From NCBI GenBank assembly GCA_021204405.1, contig JAJPZJ010000015.1, forward strand, positions 1 through 33,497: DNA of 33,497 nt, written 5' to 3'. A program made the translations under genes and the position numbers. The notes under the pieces were generated by a model. The model did not search any database. It was not told the origin of the DNA and worked only from the letters and a program-made list of their open reading frames with translations. Below are positions 8,625 through 19,373 of the stretch, in pieces. This stretch comes from Tannerellaceae bacterium (lineage in GTDB: Bacteria > Bacteroidota > Bacteroidia > Bacteroidales > Tannerellaceae). The stretch's first letter is position 1, and each line of letters starts with the position of its first letter.

Positions 8625-9191
8625 ATGTATAAAGAGATTGTCCGATGGGTATTCCTGCTGATCTCCCAGCCTGCAAAGGCATGGCAGATGTTGTCGGAAA
8701 AGGAAGAAGATGAAGACGCTTTCCTTACCCGTTTTATGTATCCGTTGATCGGGTTGGTGACGGCTGCCGCCTTCCTGGGTATCTTGTTTACCCGTAAAGA
8801 GTTTGATGTGGAACTGGCGCTTAAGGCATCGATCCGTTCGCTGCTTTCGGCATTCGGAGGTTTCTACCTGGGTTCCTATTTTATGAGTGAACTGTGGCAC
8901 TTCTTTTTTGGTTACCCCAAAGATATGAAGCGGGCTAAATACTTTGTAGGATACTCTTCGGTACTGATCTTTACGGTTTCGATCGTCCTGATGCTGCTGC
9001 CCGAATTCTTTTTCCTCCGGATATTTGTTCTTTATACAGCTTATATCGTATGGAAGGGAGCCTATTATTATTTGCAGATTGACGAAGATACCCGCCTAAA
9101 GTTTGTAGGCATGGCTACACTGGTGATCCTGGCCACCCCATGGCTGATCGAAAAGATGCTGACAGTGTTTATGCCGGGCTTTAGTTTTTAA
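8625..9191 (+). CDS. Yip1-family integral membrane protein
   Basis: Inner-membrane protein of 188 residues with about five hydrophobic helices. It starts MYKEIVRWVFLLISQPAKAW; the opening helix followed by a W-x-x-L/M turn is typical of Yip1-domain proteins of Bacteroidota (a Pxx-W segment near the N-terminus and five TM segments). ATG at 8625 is preferred over GTG at 8619 because the purine-rich aagagtaagtgaag then lies at ribosome-binding distance. It sits 15 bp upstream of smpB, as often seen in this order. Function unknown. Confidence 0.72.
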   Translation: MYKEIVRWVFLLISQPAKAWQMLSEKEEDEDAFLTRFMYPLIGLVTAAAFLGILFTRKEFDVELALKASIRSLLSAFGGFYLGSYFMSELWHFFFGYPKDMKRAKYFVGYSSVLIFTVSIVLMLLPEFFFLRIFVLYTAYIVWKGAYYYLQIDEDTRLKFVGMATLVILATPWLIEKMLTVFMPGFSF

Positions 9192-9206
9192 AAGAAAAAG
9201 AGAGAA

Positions 9207-9674
9207 ATGAAAGAAAAGACAAAGGTAAGTAACAATATACAAATCAAAAACAAGCGGGCAACTTTCGATTATGAGTTGCTCGATACGTTTACGGCCGGTA
9301 TGGTACTGACCGGTACGGAGATCAAGTCAATCCGCCTGGGGAAAGCCAGCCTGGTCGATACCTTCTGCCTGGTCGAAAAAGGGGAGGTATGGGTAAAGAA
9401 TATGTATATCGCCGAATACTTCTACGGAACTTACAATAACCACTCGGCACGCCGCGACCGCAAACTGCTGCTCAATAAAAAAGAGATCAGTAAAATAGAA
9501 AGTGCTGCCCGCAACAGTGGGTTTACTACCATCCCCGTAAGGTTATTTATTAACGACAAGGGACTGGCAAAGCTCGTTATCGCTATTGCCAAAGGTAAAA
9601 AAGAATATGACAAACGCGATTCTATCAAAGCCCGCGACGATAAACGCGAGATGGACCGCGCCTTCAAACGATAA
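9207..9674 (+). CDS. smpB: SsrA-binding protein SmpB
   Basis: SmpB binds tmRNA (SsrA) and brings it to stalled ribosomes for trans-translation. The 155-residue protein has the full family pattern: [22 protein letters not shown], the [17 protein letters not shown] core, KNMYIAEY with a following [12 protein letters not shown], and the basic C-terminal tail ([20 protein letters not shown]) that enters the decoding centre. Length and start are normal. It is spaced closely between the Yip1-like gene and the nucleoside-recognition gene. Confidence 0.97.
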   Translation: MKEKTKVSNNIQIKNKRATFDYELLDTFTAGMVLTGTEIKSIRLGKASLVDTFCLVEKGEVWVKNMYIAEYFYGTYNNHSARRDRKLLLNKKEISKIESAARNSGFTTIPVRLFINDKGLAKLVIAIAKGKKEYDKRDSIKARDDKREMDRAFKR

Positions 9675-9677
9675 AAA

Positions 9678-10624
9678 ATGCAAACATTCCTTCAACGGAT
9701 CCGGAAGTGTGTGCTCCGGGCATTACCCAAAGCAGGCAGAACCTGTATATGGCTGTTTAAGATCATTTTACCCATCTCGCTTTTGGTACGTATCCTGCAA
9801 TATTCAGGTGTGCTGCCCAAAGTATCGGCAATACTGGAACCTATCTTCTCACTGATCGGGTGCCGGGTGAAACAGCGATCATTTTTATGACCAGCATCTT
9901 CTGCCCGTTGTATGTGCCCATAGCCCTGATCACTTCTATGTCGCTGGGCGTGCGTGAGGCGACTATCCTTTCGCTGATGTACCTGATCTCCCATAACCTG
10001 ATTGTCGAGTCGTCGGTACAGACAAAAACCGGCTCCTCTTTCTGGGGGATTACGCTCGTACGGATCAGCATGAGCTTTGTGGTTGCTTTTGTACTCAACC
10101 TGGTGATGCCCACCGAAGGATGGGGCACCATAGGAAGTGCCGTAAGTGCCGACCAATGTAACAGCCTGTGGGAAGTACTGATGTTATGGTTTACCAGTTC
10201 CATGCGTGTGATCATCTCGATCCTGCTGATCGTTACCGCATTAATGATTTTACACTATATACTCGAAGAGTTCAGGCTGATGCGTGGTTTATCCACTATG
10301 TTTTCACCGCTGATGAAGCTATTCGGACTGCCCAAAGATGCAGCTTTCCTGTGGCTGGTGGGCAATGTGGTAGGGCTGGCTTACGGAGGAGCTATTATGG
10401 TAGAGCAGATGGAGCAGAAAAAACTTACCTACAAAGAAGGTAACCTGCTGAATTACCACCTGGCTATCTGCCATTCGCTGTTGGAAGATACGATCATTTT
10501 TGTAGCGATAGGTATACCCCTGCTGTGGATTGTGGTAACAAGGGTTTTATTTGCGATCCTGGTAGTATGGCTACGCCGGGGATATGAATTTATATATATT
10601 AGAAGAGTTAAGGCATCTGTATGA
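9678..10624 (+). CDS. Nucleoside-recognition (SpmA/SpmB-like, YjiH/gate) membrane protein (frameshifted)
   Basis: Polytopic inner-membrane protein of about 315 residues with a nucleoside-recognition (gate) domain in each half, related to spore maturation proteins and concentrative transporters; substrate unknown. The first half (9678-about 9860) ends ...EPIFSLIG and the second resumes at PGETAIIFMTSIF. These are one continuous motif (SLIGxPGETAI), broken by a one-base loss at ggg 9858-9860. The C-terminal half carries FGLPKDAAFLWLVGNVVGLA and the HSLLEDTIIF signature. Its stop overlaps the metH start (ATGA), so the genes are translationally coupled. Because this is a core gene with otherwise intact sequence, the break is probably a sequence error. 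Confidence 0.85.
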
Positions 10625-13600
10625 TTAAAGACGAATTTCTGAAGCTCCTGCAGGAGCGGATTCTGATACTGGATGGAGGGTTCGGAACCATGATCCAGGG
10701 ATATAAACTAACCGAAAAAGAGTACCGGGGCGAACGGTTTGCCGGTTTCCATTGCGACCTGAAAGGTAACAACGACCTGTTGAATGTCACTCAACCCGGA
10801 GTTATCAAAGAGATACACCGGCAATACCTCGATGCCGGCGCAGATATTTTTGCGACCAATACCTTCAATGCCAATTCCATCTCGATGGAAGACTACGATA
10901 TGCAGGCATACGTAACGGAAATCAACCTGGCAGCTGGTAAACTTTCACGCGAAGTGGCCGATACCTATATGCAGGAATATCCCGGCCGCAAAGTGTTTGT
11001 GGCAGGCTCGATGGGGCCTACCAACAAAACCGCCTCGATGAGTCCCGACGTAAGCGACCCCGCCTACCGGGCAGTTACCTATAACGACCTTTACAATTCT
11101 TATAAAGAACAGGCGGAAGCCCTGCTAAAAGGTGGTGTAGATATCCTGCTGCTCGAAACCGTATTTGATACGTTAAATGCCAAAGCCGGTCTCGATGCGA
11201 TCGAAACCGTATTAAAGGAAACCGGAGTTGATCTGCCGGTAATGCTTTCGCTTACCCTGTCGGCACAGGGCGGACGTACCTTTTCCGGACAAACCCTGGG
11301 CGCTTTCCTTGCCTCCGTACAACATACCCATATTGTAAGTATCGGCTTGAACTGCTCATTTGGTGCTTCCGATATGAAAGAGTATCTGAAAGAGCTGGGA
11401 AAACAGGCCCCTTGCTATATCAGTGCCTACCCGAATGCCGGATTGCCCAACAGCTTCGGGGCATACGATGAAACGCCGGAGATCATGGCCGGCCATGTAA
11501 AACCTTTTATCAATGAAGGACTGGTAAATATCCTGGGTGGTTGCTGTGGTACAACGCCTGCCCATATCGCCCAATACCCAGCTTTGATAAAAGGGGCCAA
11601 ACCCCACGTTCCGGCCGGTAAACCCGATTGCCTGTGGTTGTCGGGGCTGGAACTACTGGAAGTTAAACCCGAAAACAACTTTGTCAATATAGGCGAACGT
11701 TGTAATGTAGCCGGCTCCCGTAAATTCCTCCGCCTGGTCAAAGAGGGAAATTACGAAGAGGCACTTTCCATTGCCCGTAAACAGGTAGAAGATGGGGCTC
11801 AGATTATAGACATCAATATGGACGATGGTATGCTGGATGCCGCTAAAGAGATGGTTACTTTCCTGAACCTGTTAGCTGCTGAGCCTGATATTGCCCGTGT
11901 CCCGCTTATGATCGATTCCTCCAAATGGGAAGTGATCGAACAAGGATTGATGTGCGTACAGGGCAAAAGCGTTGTCAACTCGATCAGCCTTAAGGAAGGT
12001 GAAGAGCAATTCCTGCAACATGCCGCCCATATCCGCCGCCTGGGTGCTGCCACAGTGGTTATGGCATTTGATGAGGTGGGACAGGCAGATACGTTTGAAC
12101 GTAAGATAGAAGTTTGCGAACGGGCTTACCGCCTCTTGGTAGACAAAGCCGGTTTCAACACACACGATATTATTTTCGACCCCAACGTATTGGCGATTGC
12201 TACCGGTATCGAGGAACATAATGGCTATGGCCTCGACTTTATCCGTGCAGTAGAATGGATCAAACAAAACCTGCCCGGAGCCAAAGTAAGTGGCGGGGTA
12301 AGTAACCTGTCCTTTTCTTTCAGGGGTAACAACTATGTGCGCGAAGCGATGCACGCCGTATTCCTCTACCATGCCATAGCCAAAGGAATGGATATGGGGA
12401 TCGTTAACCCATCGGCTGCCGTAGCGTATGAAGATATTGAACCGGAGTTCCGTAACCTGCTGGAAGATGTCATCCTGTACCGCCGTCCGGAAGCTGCCGA
12501 AGAACTGAGCACCTATGCCCAGAACCTGCAGGCAGGCCCGGCAAAAGCTACCGACGACAAACAACAACAGGCCTGGCGTGAACTCCCGTTGCAGGAACGC
12601 CTGGAACATGCCCTGATTAAAGGCATTGGCGATTACCTGGAGGAAGATATTAAAGAGGCATTATCCGTTTATCCGGCTGCGGTAAATATTATTGATGGCC
12701 CGTTGATGGCTGGTATGAATAAAGTAGGCGAATTGTTCGGAGCCGGTAAAATGTTCCTGCCCCAGGTAGTGAAAACGGCCCGTACCATGAAAAAAGCTGT
12801 GGCTATCCTCCAACCGGTAATCGAATCGGAAAAAGCTGTCTCCGGATCGGCCAAAGCTGGTAAGGTAGTATTTGCTACCGTAAAAGGGGATGTGCACGAC
12901 ATTGGCAAAAATATTGTATCTATCGTATTGGCATGTAACAACTACGAGGTGATCGATCTGGGTGTAATGGTTCCTGCCGATGTGATTGTAAAAACAGCCA
13001 TCGAAGAGCAACCCGACCTGGTATGCCTTTCCGGCCTGATCACCCCTTCCCTGGATGAAATGGTACATGTTACGGAAGAGATGCAGAAAGCAGGCCTTTC
13101 TATTCCTATAATGGTAGGAGGAGCCACCACGTCCAAACTACATACTGCCGTAAAGATCGCACCTTATTACGATTACCCGGTGATCCACGTATTGGATGCT
13201 TCACAAAATCCGTTGATCGCAGCTAAGCTGTTGAATAAAGATACCCGCGAGGCCTATATTGACGAGTTGAACCGTGAATATGAAGCGCTGCGTGCCAGCC
13301 AGGGGGAAAAAACAGTCGCTTTAGTTCCCCTTGCCGAAGCCCGCCGGCATCCGGTAGCGATTAATTGGAGCAGTTTCCAACCCGTTAAGCCCCGCCAGGA
13401 AGGTGTACATACAATCCCTTATATCCCGGTAGAGGAGATTATTCCCTATATCAACTGGAGCTTCTTTTTCCATGCCTGGAAACTAAGCGGGCGTTTTGCC
13501 TCGGTAATCCAATTACACGGATGTGACTCCTGCCGTGCCAACTGGCTGGCCGAATTTCCGGAAGCCGACCGGGCTAAAGCAGCCGAAGCCCTGCAACTGT

Positions 13601-14316
13601 ATAAAGATGCAGTCCGTATGCTTGACAAACTGGTGGAGATGAAGGCAGAGTACATCAAAGCCGTTTACGCTTTCTTCCCGGCAAACAGCGATGGGGATAA
13701 CCTCCTGATAGGTGATGAAACAATTCCGGTGCTCCGCCAGCAGGCTACCAACGAACAGCAGGTATATAAATCGCTGGCCGATTTTATCCTGCCTGCTTCT
13801 ACAGGCCGTACCGACTATCTGGGCGCATTTACCGTAACAGCAGGCGCCGGAGCTGATTACCTGAAAAATAAATATGAGGCAGCAGGCGACACCTATTCAT
13901 CCATGCTGTTGCAAACCCTGACCGACCGGCTGGCCGAAGCTACCGCAGAATACCTGCACCTCAAAGTCAGGAAAGAGTTCTGGGGATATGCGTCAGGTGA
14001 AGAACTGGAAGTATCTGACCTCTTTAAGGTAAAATACCAGGGCATACGTCCCGCAGTAGGATATCCATCCCTGCCCGACCAGCTACTGAATTTTACCCTC
14101 GATAAACTATTGGATATGCAACAGATCGGTGTCACATTAACCGAGAATGGAGCCATGTATCCTACGGCAACCGTAAGCGGGCTTTATTTTGCCCATCCCG
14201 AAGCTTCTTACTTTATGGTCGGAGCCATCGGAGAAGACCAGGTTGAAGAGTATGCCTGTCGCCGTAACCTTTCACTCGAAGATGTACACCGCTTATTGGT
14301 AAAAAATATATCATGA
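10621..14316 (+). CDS. metH: Cobalamin-dependent methionine synthase
   Basis: Transfers methyl from 5-methyl-tetrahydrofolate to homocysteine via B12. The 1231-residue protein has all four modules. The homocysteine domain (about 1-325) carries zinc ligands in LNCS (about 244) and GGCCGTT (about 305). The folate domain (about 350-610) has [14 protein letters not shown]. The cobalamin cap and binding domain (about 650-890) has [10 protein letters not shown] (axial His about 758). The AdoMet reactivation domain (about 905-1231) has [12 protein letters not shown]. It overlaps the preceding gene by ATGA and the next by ATGA. No cobalamin riboswitch is seen upstream, as expected for an internal gene of an overlapping cluster. 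Intact. Confidence 0.98.
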   Translation: MIKDEFLKLLQERILILDGGFGTMIQGYKLTEKEYRGERFAGFHCDLKGNNDLLNVTQPGVIKEIHRQYLDAGADIFATNTFNANSISMEDYDMQAYVTEINLAAGKLSREVADTYMQEYPGRKVFVAGSMGPTNKTASMSPDVSDPAYRAVTYNDLYNSYKEQAEALLKGGVDILLLETVFDTLNAKAGLDAIETVLKETGVDLPVMLSLTLSAQGGRTFSGQTLGAFLASVQHTHIVSIGLNCSFGASDMKEYLKELGKQAPCYISAYPNAGLPNSFGAYDETPEIMAGHVKPFINEGLVNILGGCCGTTPAHIAQYPALIKGAKPHVPAGKPDCLWLSGLELLEVKPENNFVNIGERCNVAGSRKFLRLVKEGNYEEALSIARKQVEDGAQIIDINMDDGMLDAAKEMVTFLNLLAAEPDIARVPLMIDSSKWEVIEQGLMCVQGKSVVNSISLKEGEEQFLQHAAHIRRLGAATVVMAFDEVGQADTFERKIEVCERAYRLLVDKAGFNTHDIIFDPNVLAIATGIEEHNGYGLDFIRAVEWIKQNLPGAKVSGGVSNLSFSFRGNNYVREAMHAVFLYHAIAKGMDMGIVNPSAAVAYEDIEPEFRNLLEDVILYRRPEAAEELSTYAQNLQAGPAKATDDKQQQAWRELPLQERLEHALIKGIGDYLEEDIKEALSVYPAAVNIIDGPLMAGMNKVGELFGAGKMFLPQVVKTARTMKKAVAILQPVIESEKAVSGSAKAGKVVFATVKGDVHDIGKNIVSIVLACNNYEVIDLGVMVPADVIVKTAIEEQPDLVCLSGLITPSLDEMVHVTEEMQKAGLSIPIMVGGATTSKLHTAVKIAPYYDYPVIHVLDASQNPLIAAKLLNKDTREAYIDELNREYEALRASQGEKTVALVPLAEARRHPVAINWSSFQPVKPRQEGVHTIPYIPVEEIIPYINWSFFFHAWKLSGRFASVIQLHGCDSCRANWLAEFPEADRAKAAEALQLYKDAVRMLDKLVEMKAEYIKAVYAFFPANSDGDNLLIGDETIPVLRQQATNEQQVYKSLADFILPASTGRTDYLGAFTVTAGAGADYLKNKYEAAGDTYSSMLLQTLTDRLAEATAEYLHLKVRKEFWGYASGEELEVSDLFKVKYQGIRPAVGYPSLPDQLLNFTLDKLLDMQQIGVTLTENGAMYPTATVSGLYFAHPEASYFMVGAIGEDQVEEYACRRNLSLEDVHRLLVKNIS

Positions 14317-15383
14317 ACAGATACGCCGCAAAAACGATGTGGAGGACGATCCGGTTACGCTGGATCGTCCTGGCTGTTTTTATGATTTACATCTGGCTGA
14401 CTATGCAGGTACCGGGCATGGGAGAGTGGTATGCCCGCATACTGTATCCGGTCTTGTCTACTCCTCTTGCCCGGATATCCTCCCTTGTTCCCTTTTCACT
14501 GGGCGACTGTTTTATTTACGGGAGTATAACCGGTTTACTGATCTATATCATCTACCGGCTGGTTAAACGCAGACAGTTTAAACGGACACTGTTTTTTACC
14601 GTAGAGTACCTGGCGTGGGTATACGTATGGTTCTATCTGGCTTGGGGACTTACCTATTTTCGTGATGGCTTTTATCAACGTTCCGGCATTGCTTACGTTG
14701 CTTATGAGCCCGAACAGTTCCGCCATTTCCTCAACCTCTATACCGACTCGCTGAATGCCTCCTTTTGCGACTTTACAGAACCGTTGCCTAAGGAACTGGT
14801 AGATAGAGAAGTGAAAAAAGGATATGAAGCCCTTGCCGGACGCTTTGATCTGATGCAACCCCGTGCGTACCAGACAGGAAAGCCCATGCTGATTCCTTCT
14901 TTAATGAGTGGAGTAGGCGTGCTCGGTTATATCGGCTCTTTCTTTAATGAGTTTCATTTGAACCCGGCTTTGTTACCGGTCCAGTATCCTGCCACCTACG
15001 CCCACGAAATGGCGCATGTACTGGGGGTAAGTAGCGAAGCTGAATCCAACCTGTATAGCTTCCTGGTCTGTTCCCGTTCGGAAACCCCACAGATCCGTTT
15101 TGCCGCCTGGTTCTCCCTCTTTACCTACGTATTAGGAAATGCTTATACCTTACTGGATGCCGAAAGCTTCGATGAATGGCGTAGCAGGATACGCCCTGAA
15201 GTAAAAGAATTATTCAATGCCAAAAATGCTTACTGGCAAAATAAATATAACCCACTGATCGGTGAAGCACAGGATATTATGTATAACCAGTTCCTGAAAA
15301 GCAACAACATCCCTTCCGGCCGGAAAAACTATTCCGAAGTAGTTGGCCTGCTGATTTCATGGCTCGAAAACGAGCAACTCTAA
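14313..15383 (+). CDS. DUF3810 membrane protein with HExxH-type motif
   Basis: Protein of 356 residues. Three N-terminal hydrophobic helices (about 15-35, 50-75, 90-115) precede a soluble domain with HEMAHVLGVSSEAESN (about residue 230). The HExxH plus a downstream Glu is a gluzincin-like zinc metallopeptidase signature, and it is characteristic of DUF3810. Substrate unknown. It overlaps metH by four bases (ATGA), which suggests coupled translation rather than a shared pathway. Confidence 0.85.
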   Translation: MNRYAAKTMWRTIRLRWIVLAVFMIYIWLTMQVPGMGEWYARILYPVLSTPLARISSLVPFSLGDCFIYGSITGLLIYIIYRLVKRRQFKRTLFFTVEYLAWVYVWFYLAWGLTYFRDGFYQRSGIAYVAYEPEQFRHFLNLYTDSLNASFCDFTEPLPKELVDREVKKGYEALAGRFDLMQPRAYQTGKPMLIPSLMSGVGVLGYIGSFFNEFHLNPALLPVQYPATYAHEMAHVLGVSSEAESNLYSFLVCSRSETPQIRFAAWFSLFTYVLGNAYTLLDAESFDEWRSRIRPEVKELFNAKNAYWQNKYNPLIGEAQDIMYNQFLKSNNIPSGRKNYSEVVGLLISWLENEQL

Positions 15384-15399
15384 CCTACTGGCGCAAAGG

Positions 15400-15430
15400 T
15401 TGTCTATCTCGAATAAAAAAAGTAAATTTG
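15400..15430 (+). promoter_or_regulatory. Promoter of ileS
   Basis: TTG at 15400-15402, a 20-bp spacer, then TAAATTTG at 15423-15430 (TAnnTTTG) match the Bacteroidota housekeeping promoter. The leader to the ATG at 15471 is about 35 bases. No T-box structure is evident. Confidence 0.75.
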
Positions 15431-15470
15431 CGTCATTTTTCAGGAGCAAGTAAAAATAAGATATATCGAT

Positions 15471-18400
15471 ATGAGTAAGAAATTTGCCGAATATTCTGCG
15501 TTGAACCTTTCGAACGTGAATAAAGTGGTATTGGAAAAATGGAAAAACGGAAATGTTTTCCATAAAAGTCTGGAGGCCCGTCAAGGTAGCCCCTCCTTTG
15601 TTTTCTATGAAGGGCCACCCTCTGCAAATGGTATGCCCGGTATCCACCATGTAATTGCCCGTTTGATTAAGGATATATTCTGCCGGTATAAAACCATGAA
15701 AGGTTATCTGGTTAACCGCAAAGCCGGGTGGGATACACACGGGCTGCCTGTTGAACTGGGTGTGGAAAAGGCATTGGGCATTACCAAAGAAGATATCGGT
15801 AAAAAAATCTCTGTGGCGGAATACAACGCTGCCTGCCGCAGGGATGTAATGAAATATACCCGCGAGTGGGAAGACCTGACTAACCGGATGGGGTACTGGG
15901 TAGATATGGATAACCCCTATATCACCTACGACAACCGCTATATCGAAACCCTCTGGTACCTGCTGAAGGAATTATATAAAAAAGGCTTACTGTACAAAGG
16001 ATATACGATACAGCCCTATTCGCCTGCCGCAGGAACCGGATTGAGTACGCATGAACTCAACCAGCCCGGCTGTTACCGCGATGTAAAAGATACAACCTGT
16101 ACAGCACAGTTCCGTATCCTCGATCCTAAACCGGAGATGGCTGAGTTTGGTGATCCGTTCTTTCTGGCATGGACAACCACCCCATGGACATTGCCCTCTA
16201 ACACTGCCCTGTGTGTTGGACCCAACATTATCTACGTAGCTGTACAGACCTACAATCCCTATACCAGTATGCCGGAAACGGTTGTACTGGCAAAAGACCT
16301 GGTAAGTGCCTATTTCAACCCGAAAGCGGCAGACCTGGAACTGTCTGACTACAAAGCAGGCGATAAACTGATCCCTTTCCACATAGTAGCCGAATGGACG
16401 GGCTCTGAACTGGCCGGCCATCACTACGAACAACTGATCCCCTGGGTAAACCCCGGCGAAGGCGCTTTCCGGGTAATAACCGGCGACTATGTAACTACCA
16501 GCGACGGTACGGGTATCGTACACATTGCACCTGCTTTTGGTGCTGACGACGACCGGGTGGCAAAAGCAGCCGGTGTACCTCCGCTGATGCTGGTTGATAA
16601 AGATGGTAACAAGCGACCGATGGTAGACCTGAGCGGTAAATTCTTCCTGCTGGAAGACCTGGACGTTGATTTTATAAAGAAATCAGTCAATGTAGCCGAT
16701 TATGACCCGTTCCAGGGACGCTATGTAAAAAATGCATACGATCCGGAACTGACAGATAAAGATGAATCGCTGGATGTAGCTATCTGTATGATGCTGAAAG
16801 TTCAGAACCGTGCTTTCCGTATCGAGAAGCATGTCCATAACTACCCGCACTGCTGGCGTACCGATAAGCCGGTATTATATTATCCGCTGGATAGCTGGTT
16901 TATCCGTACCACTGCCTGCCGGGAACGGATGATCGAACTGAACAACACCATCAACTGGAAACCGCAGAGTACCGGCACCGGCCGTTTCGGTAAATGGCTG
17001 GAAAACCTCCAGGACTGGAACCTGAGCCGTAGCCGCTATTGGGGAACTTCGCTACCGATCTGGCGTACGGAAGATGGCAGCGAAGAAAAGTGTATCGGGT
17101 CAGTAGAAGAACTTTATTATGAGATTGAACGTGCCGTAGCAGCCGGAGTGATGGAGAGTAATCCGTTTGCAGGCTTTAAACCAGGTACTTTCACACCGGA
17201 AAATTATGATAAAATTGACCTGCACCGCCCCTATGTAGATGAGATCACCCTGGTTTCCGACAGTGGTAAACCCATGCAGCGTGAAACCGACCTGATCGAT
17301 GTATGGTTCGACTCGGGAGCTATGCCTTACGCACAGATCCATTATCCGTTTGAAAATAAAGAAATTTTGGATGAAGGTTTTGTATACCCGGCAGATTTCA
17401 TTGCCGAAGGTGTAGACCAGACCCGTGGATGGTTCTTTACCTTGCATGCGCTGGGTACTATGATTTTCGATAGTGTAGCCTTCAAAGCGGTAATCTCTAA
17501 CGGCTTAGTGCTGGATAAGAATGGTAACAAGATGTCTAAGCGCCTGGGCAATGCCATTGATCCGTTTGAAACGATCGAACAACACGGGTCAGACCCTTTG
17601 CGCTGGTATATGATTACCAATGCATCCCCGTGGGATAATATCCGTTTTGATGTAGACGGTATTGAAGAAGTACGCCGTAAATTCTTCAGAACGCTTTACA
17701 ATACCTATTCTTTCTTCGCGCTATATGCCAATGTAGATGGTTTCGATTATTCCGAACCGGACATTGCATTAAACGAACGTCCGGAAATTGACCGCTGGAT
17801 TCTCTCTTTACTCAATTCACTGGTCAAAGAGGTAGATACCCATTACGGCAATTACGAACCGACCCGTGCAGGCCGTGCGATTGCAGAATTTGTAAACGAT
17901 AACCTGAGTAACTGGTATGTTCGACTGAACCGCCGCCGCTTCTGGGGCGGAGGTATGACACCGGATAAACTATCGGCTTACCAGACCCTGTATACCTGCC
18001 TGGAAACCGTAGCCAAACTGATGGCGCCAATCGCTCCCTTCTACGCCGACCAGTTGTTTACCGACCTGATAGCGGTAACCGGTCGTGAAAAGGTTGAATC
18101 CGTACACCTGTCTGACTTCCCTGTATATAACGAAGCGATCATCAACAAAACGCTCGAAGAACAGATGCAACTGGCGCAGGATATCTCGTCGATGGTACTG
18201 GCCTTACGCCGCAAAGTAAACATCAAGGTTCGCCAGCCATTGCAAACCCTGATGGTTCCGGTACTCGACACTACCCAACAGGAAAACATTGAGGCGGTAA
18301 AAGACCTTATCCTGAGTGAAGTGAACGTAAAGGAACTCAAGTTTGTTGATAATGCAGCCGGTATATTGGTGAAAAAGATCAAGCCCGACTTTAAGAAGTT

Positions 18401-18896
18401 AGGCCCGCGTTACGGAAAGATCATGAAAGCACTGGCCGCCGCTATCCAGCAGTTGACGCAGGAACAGATCAACGCTTTCGAAGCCGCCGGCACCTTCACC
18501 CTGGAAGTAGAAGGCCAGCAGGCCGTAATAGAACTGGCCGATGTCGAGATCATCTCCGAAGATATCCCCGGATGGCTGGTTGCCAACCAGGGACGCCTTA
18601 CCGTAGCACTGGATATTACCATTACCGGCGAGCTGCGCAAAGAGGGACTTGCCCGCGAACTGGTAAACCGTATCCAGAACCTGCGTAAGAGCAGCGGATT
18701 TGATATTACAGATAAAATCGCAATCACCATCCTCTCCACGCCTGAAATGGACGAAGCCGTAACTGAATTTGAGCCATACATTGCCAACCAGGTACTGGCA
18801 CAGAGCATTGAGCTAACAGATGTGATAAGCGATGCCACTGTATTGGACTTTGAAGATTTTAAAGTGTCAATAAATATAGAGAAAATTGATATTTGA
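15471..18896 (+). CDS. ileS: Isoleucyl-tRNA synthetase (long, KMSKR-type)
   Basis: Charges tRNA-Ile. The 1141-residue protein has the class-I active site near residue 50-61 (EGPPSANGMPGIHHV, the HIGH equivalent) and NKMSKRLGN near 685. The CP1 editing domain lies between (TWTTTPWTLPSNTAL). The C-terminus resembles the eukaryote-like long form without the Zn finger seen in E. coli IleS. Such IleRS2-type enzymes are generally less sensitive to mupirocin; this is family knowledge, not tested here. It has its own promoter. Intact over 3.4 kb. Confidence 0.97.
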   Translation: MSKKFAEYSALNLSNVNKVVLEKWKNGNVFHKSLEARQGSPSFVFYEGPPSANGMPGIHHVIARLIKDIFCRYKTMKGYLVNRKAGWDTHGLPVELGVEKALGITKEDIGKKISVAEYNAACRRDVMKYTREWEDLTNRMGYWVDMDNPYITYDNRYIETLWYLLKELYKKGLLYKGYTIQPYSPAAGTGLSTHELNQPGCYRDVKDTTCTAQFRILDPKPEMAEFGDPFFLAWTTTPWTLPSNTALCVGPNIIYVAVQTYNPYTSMPETVVLAKDLVSAYFNPKAADLELSDYKAGDKLIPFHIVAEWTGSELAGHHYEQLIPWVNPGEGAFRVITGDYVTTSDGTGIVHIAPAFGADDDRVAKAAGVPPLMLVDKDGNKRPMVDLSGKFFLLEDLDVDFIKKSVNVADYDPFQGRYVKNAYDPELTDKDESLDVAICMMLKVQNRAFRIEKHVHNYPHCWRTDKPVLYYPLDSWFIRTTACRERMIELNNTINWKPQSTGTGRFGKWLENLQDWNLSRSRYWGTSLPIWRTEDGSEEKCIGSVEELYYEIERAVAAGVMESNPFAGFKPGTFTPENYDKIDLHRPYVDEITLVSDSGKPMQRETDLIDVWFDSGAMPYAQIHYPFENKEILDEGFVYPADFIAEGVDQTRGWFFTLHALGTMIFDSVAFKAVISNGLVLDKNGNKMSKRLGNAIDPFETIEQHGSDPLRWYMITNASPWDNIRFDVDGIEEVRRKFFRTLYNTYSFFALYANVDGFDYSEPDIALNERPEIDRWILSLLNSLVKEVDTHYGNYEPTRAGRAIAEFVNDNLSNWYVRLNRRRFWGGGMTPDKLSAYQTLYTCLETVAKLMAPIAPFYADQLFTDLIAVTGREKVESVHLSDFPVYNEAIINKTLEEQMQLAQDISSMVLALRRKVNIKVRQPLQTLMVPVLDTTQQENIEAVKDLILSEVNVKELKFVDNAAGILVKKIKPDFKKLGPRYGKIMKALAAAIQQLTQEQINAFEAAGTFTLEVEGQQAVIELADVEIISEDIPGWLVANQGRLTVALDITITGELRKEGLARELVNRIQNLRKSSGFDITDKIAITILSTPEMDEAVTEFEPYIANQVLAQSIELTDVISDATVLDFEDFKVSINIEKIDI

Positions 18897-18907
18897 TCGT
18901 TATACAA

Positions 18908-18937
18908 TTGACAATTGAAAATATTAATGTATATTTG
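18908..18937 (+). promoter_or_regulatory. Promoter of the dksA-like gene
   Basis: TTG at 18908-18910, a 19-bp spacer and TATATTTG at 18930-18937 fit the Bacteroidota consensus, giving a leader of about 55 bases to the ATG at 18999. It probably also drives lspA and the DUF4296 gene, which follow without gaps. Confidence 0.72.
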
Positions 18938-18998
18938 GACGATGACATATCATTGTCCGGTAAGTAACTAATTTATAGAACCTAAAAAATGATGAGCC

Positions 18999-19373
18999 AT
19001 GGCAGAGAAAACAAGATATTCGGATGCTGAATTGGAAGAATTCCGTGCAATTATACAAGATAAACTGGAGGTTGCAAAAAGAGAGTATGAAGAGTTGAGA
19101 TCGGGTATTTCTAATGGTAACGATGTGTCGGACACTTCCCCTACTTTCAAAGTACTGGAAGAAGGAGCTGCAACCCTTTCCAAAGAAGAGGCCGGCCGCC
19201 TGGCACAGCGACAGATGAAATTCATCCAGAGCCTGCAGGTAGCACTGATCCGTATCGAAAACAAAACATACGGAGTATGCCGCGAAACCGGTAAACTGAT
19301 CCCGAAAGAAAGGCTGCGTGCCGTTCCTCATGCCACCTTAAGTATTGAAGCTAAACAGGGAGGCGCTAAGTAA
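18999..19373 (+). CDS. TraR/DksA-family protein with degenerate zinc finger
   Basis: Protein of 124 residues. A long coiled-coil-forming helical part (about 1-85, with KREYEELRSGISNGND at the tip) is followed by the DksA C-terminal region (TYGVCRETGKLIPKERLRAV). In E. coli DksA this region coordinates zinc through four cysteines; here only one Cys remains, as is common in the Bacteroidota version. DksA-type proteins enter the RNA polymerase secondary channel and can work with ppGpp. Located two nucleotides upstream of lspA and surely in one operon with it. Confidence 0.9.
   Translation: MAEKTRYSDAELEEFRAIIQDKLEVAKREYEELRSGISNGNDVSDTSPTFKVLEEGAATLSKEEAGRLAQRQMKFIQSLQVALIRIENKTYGVCRETGKLIPKERLRAVPHATLSIEAKQGGAK

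Noticed and set aside
10500..10624. Possible cobalamin riboswitch before metH
   Set aside because: No B12-box-like stem pattern is visible, and metH overlaps the preceding gene, leaving no leader.
11872..12609. Long minus-strand frame inside metH
   Set aside because: metH is intact with all motifs on the plus strand; the reverse frame is a codon-usage shadow.
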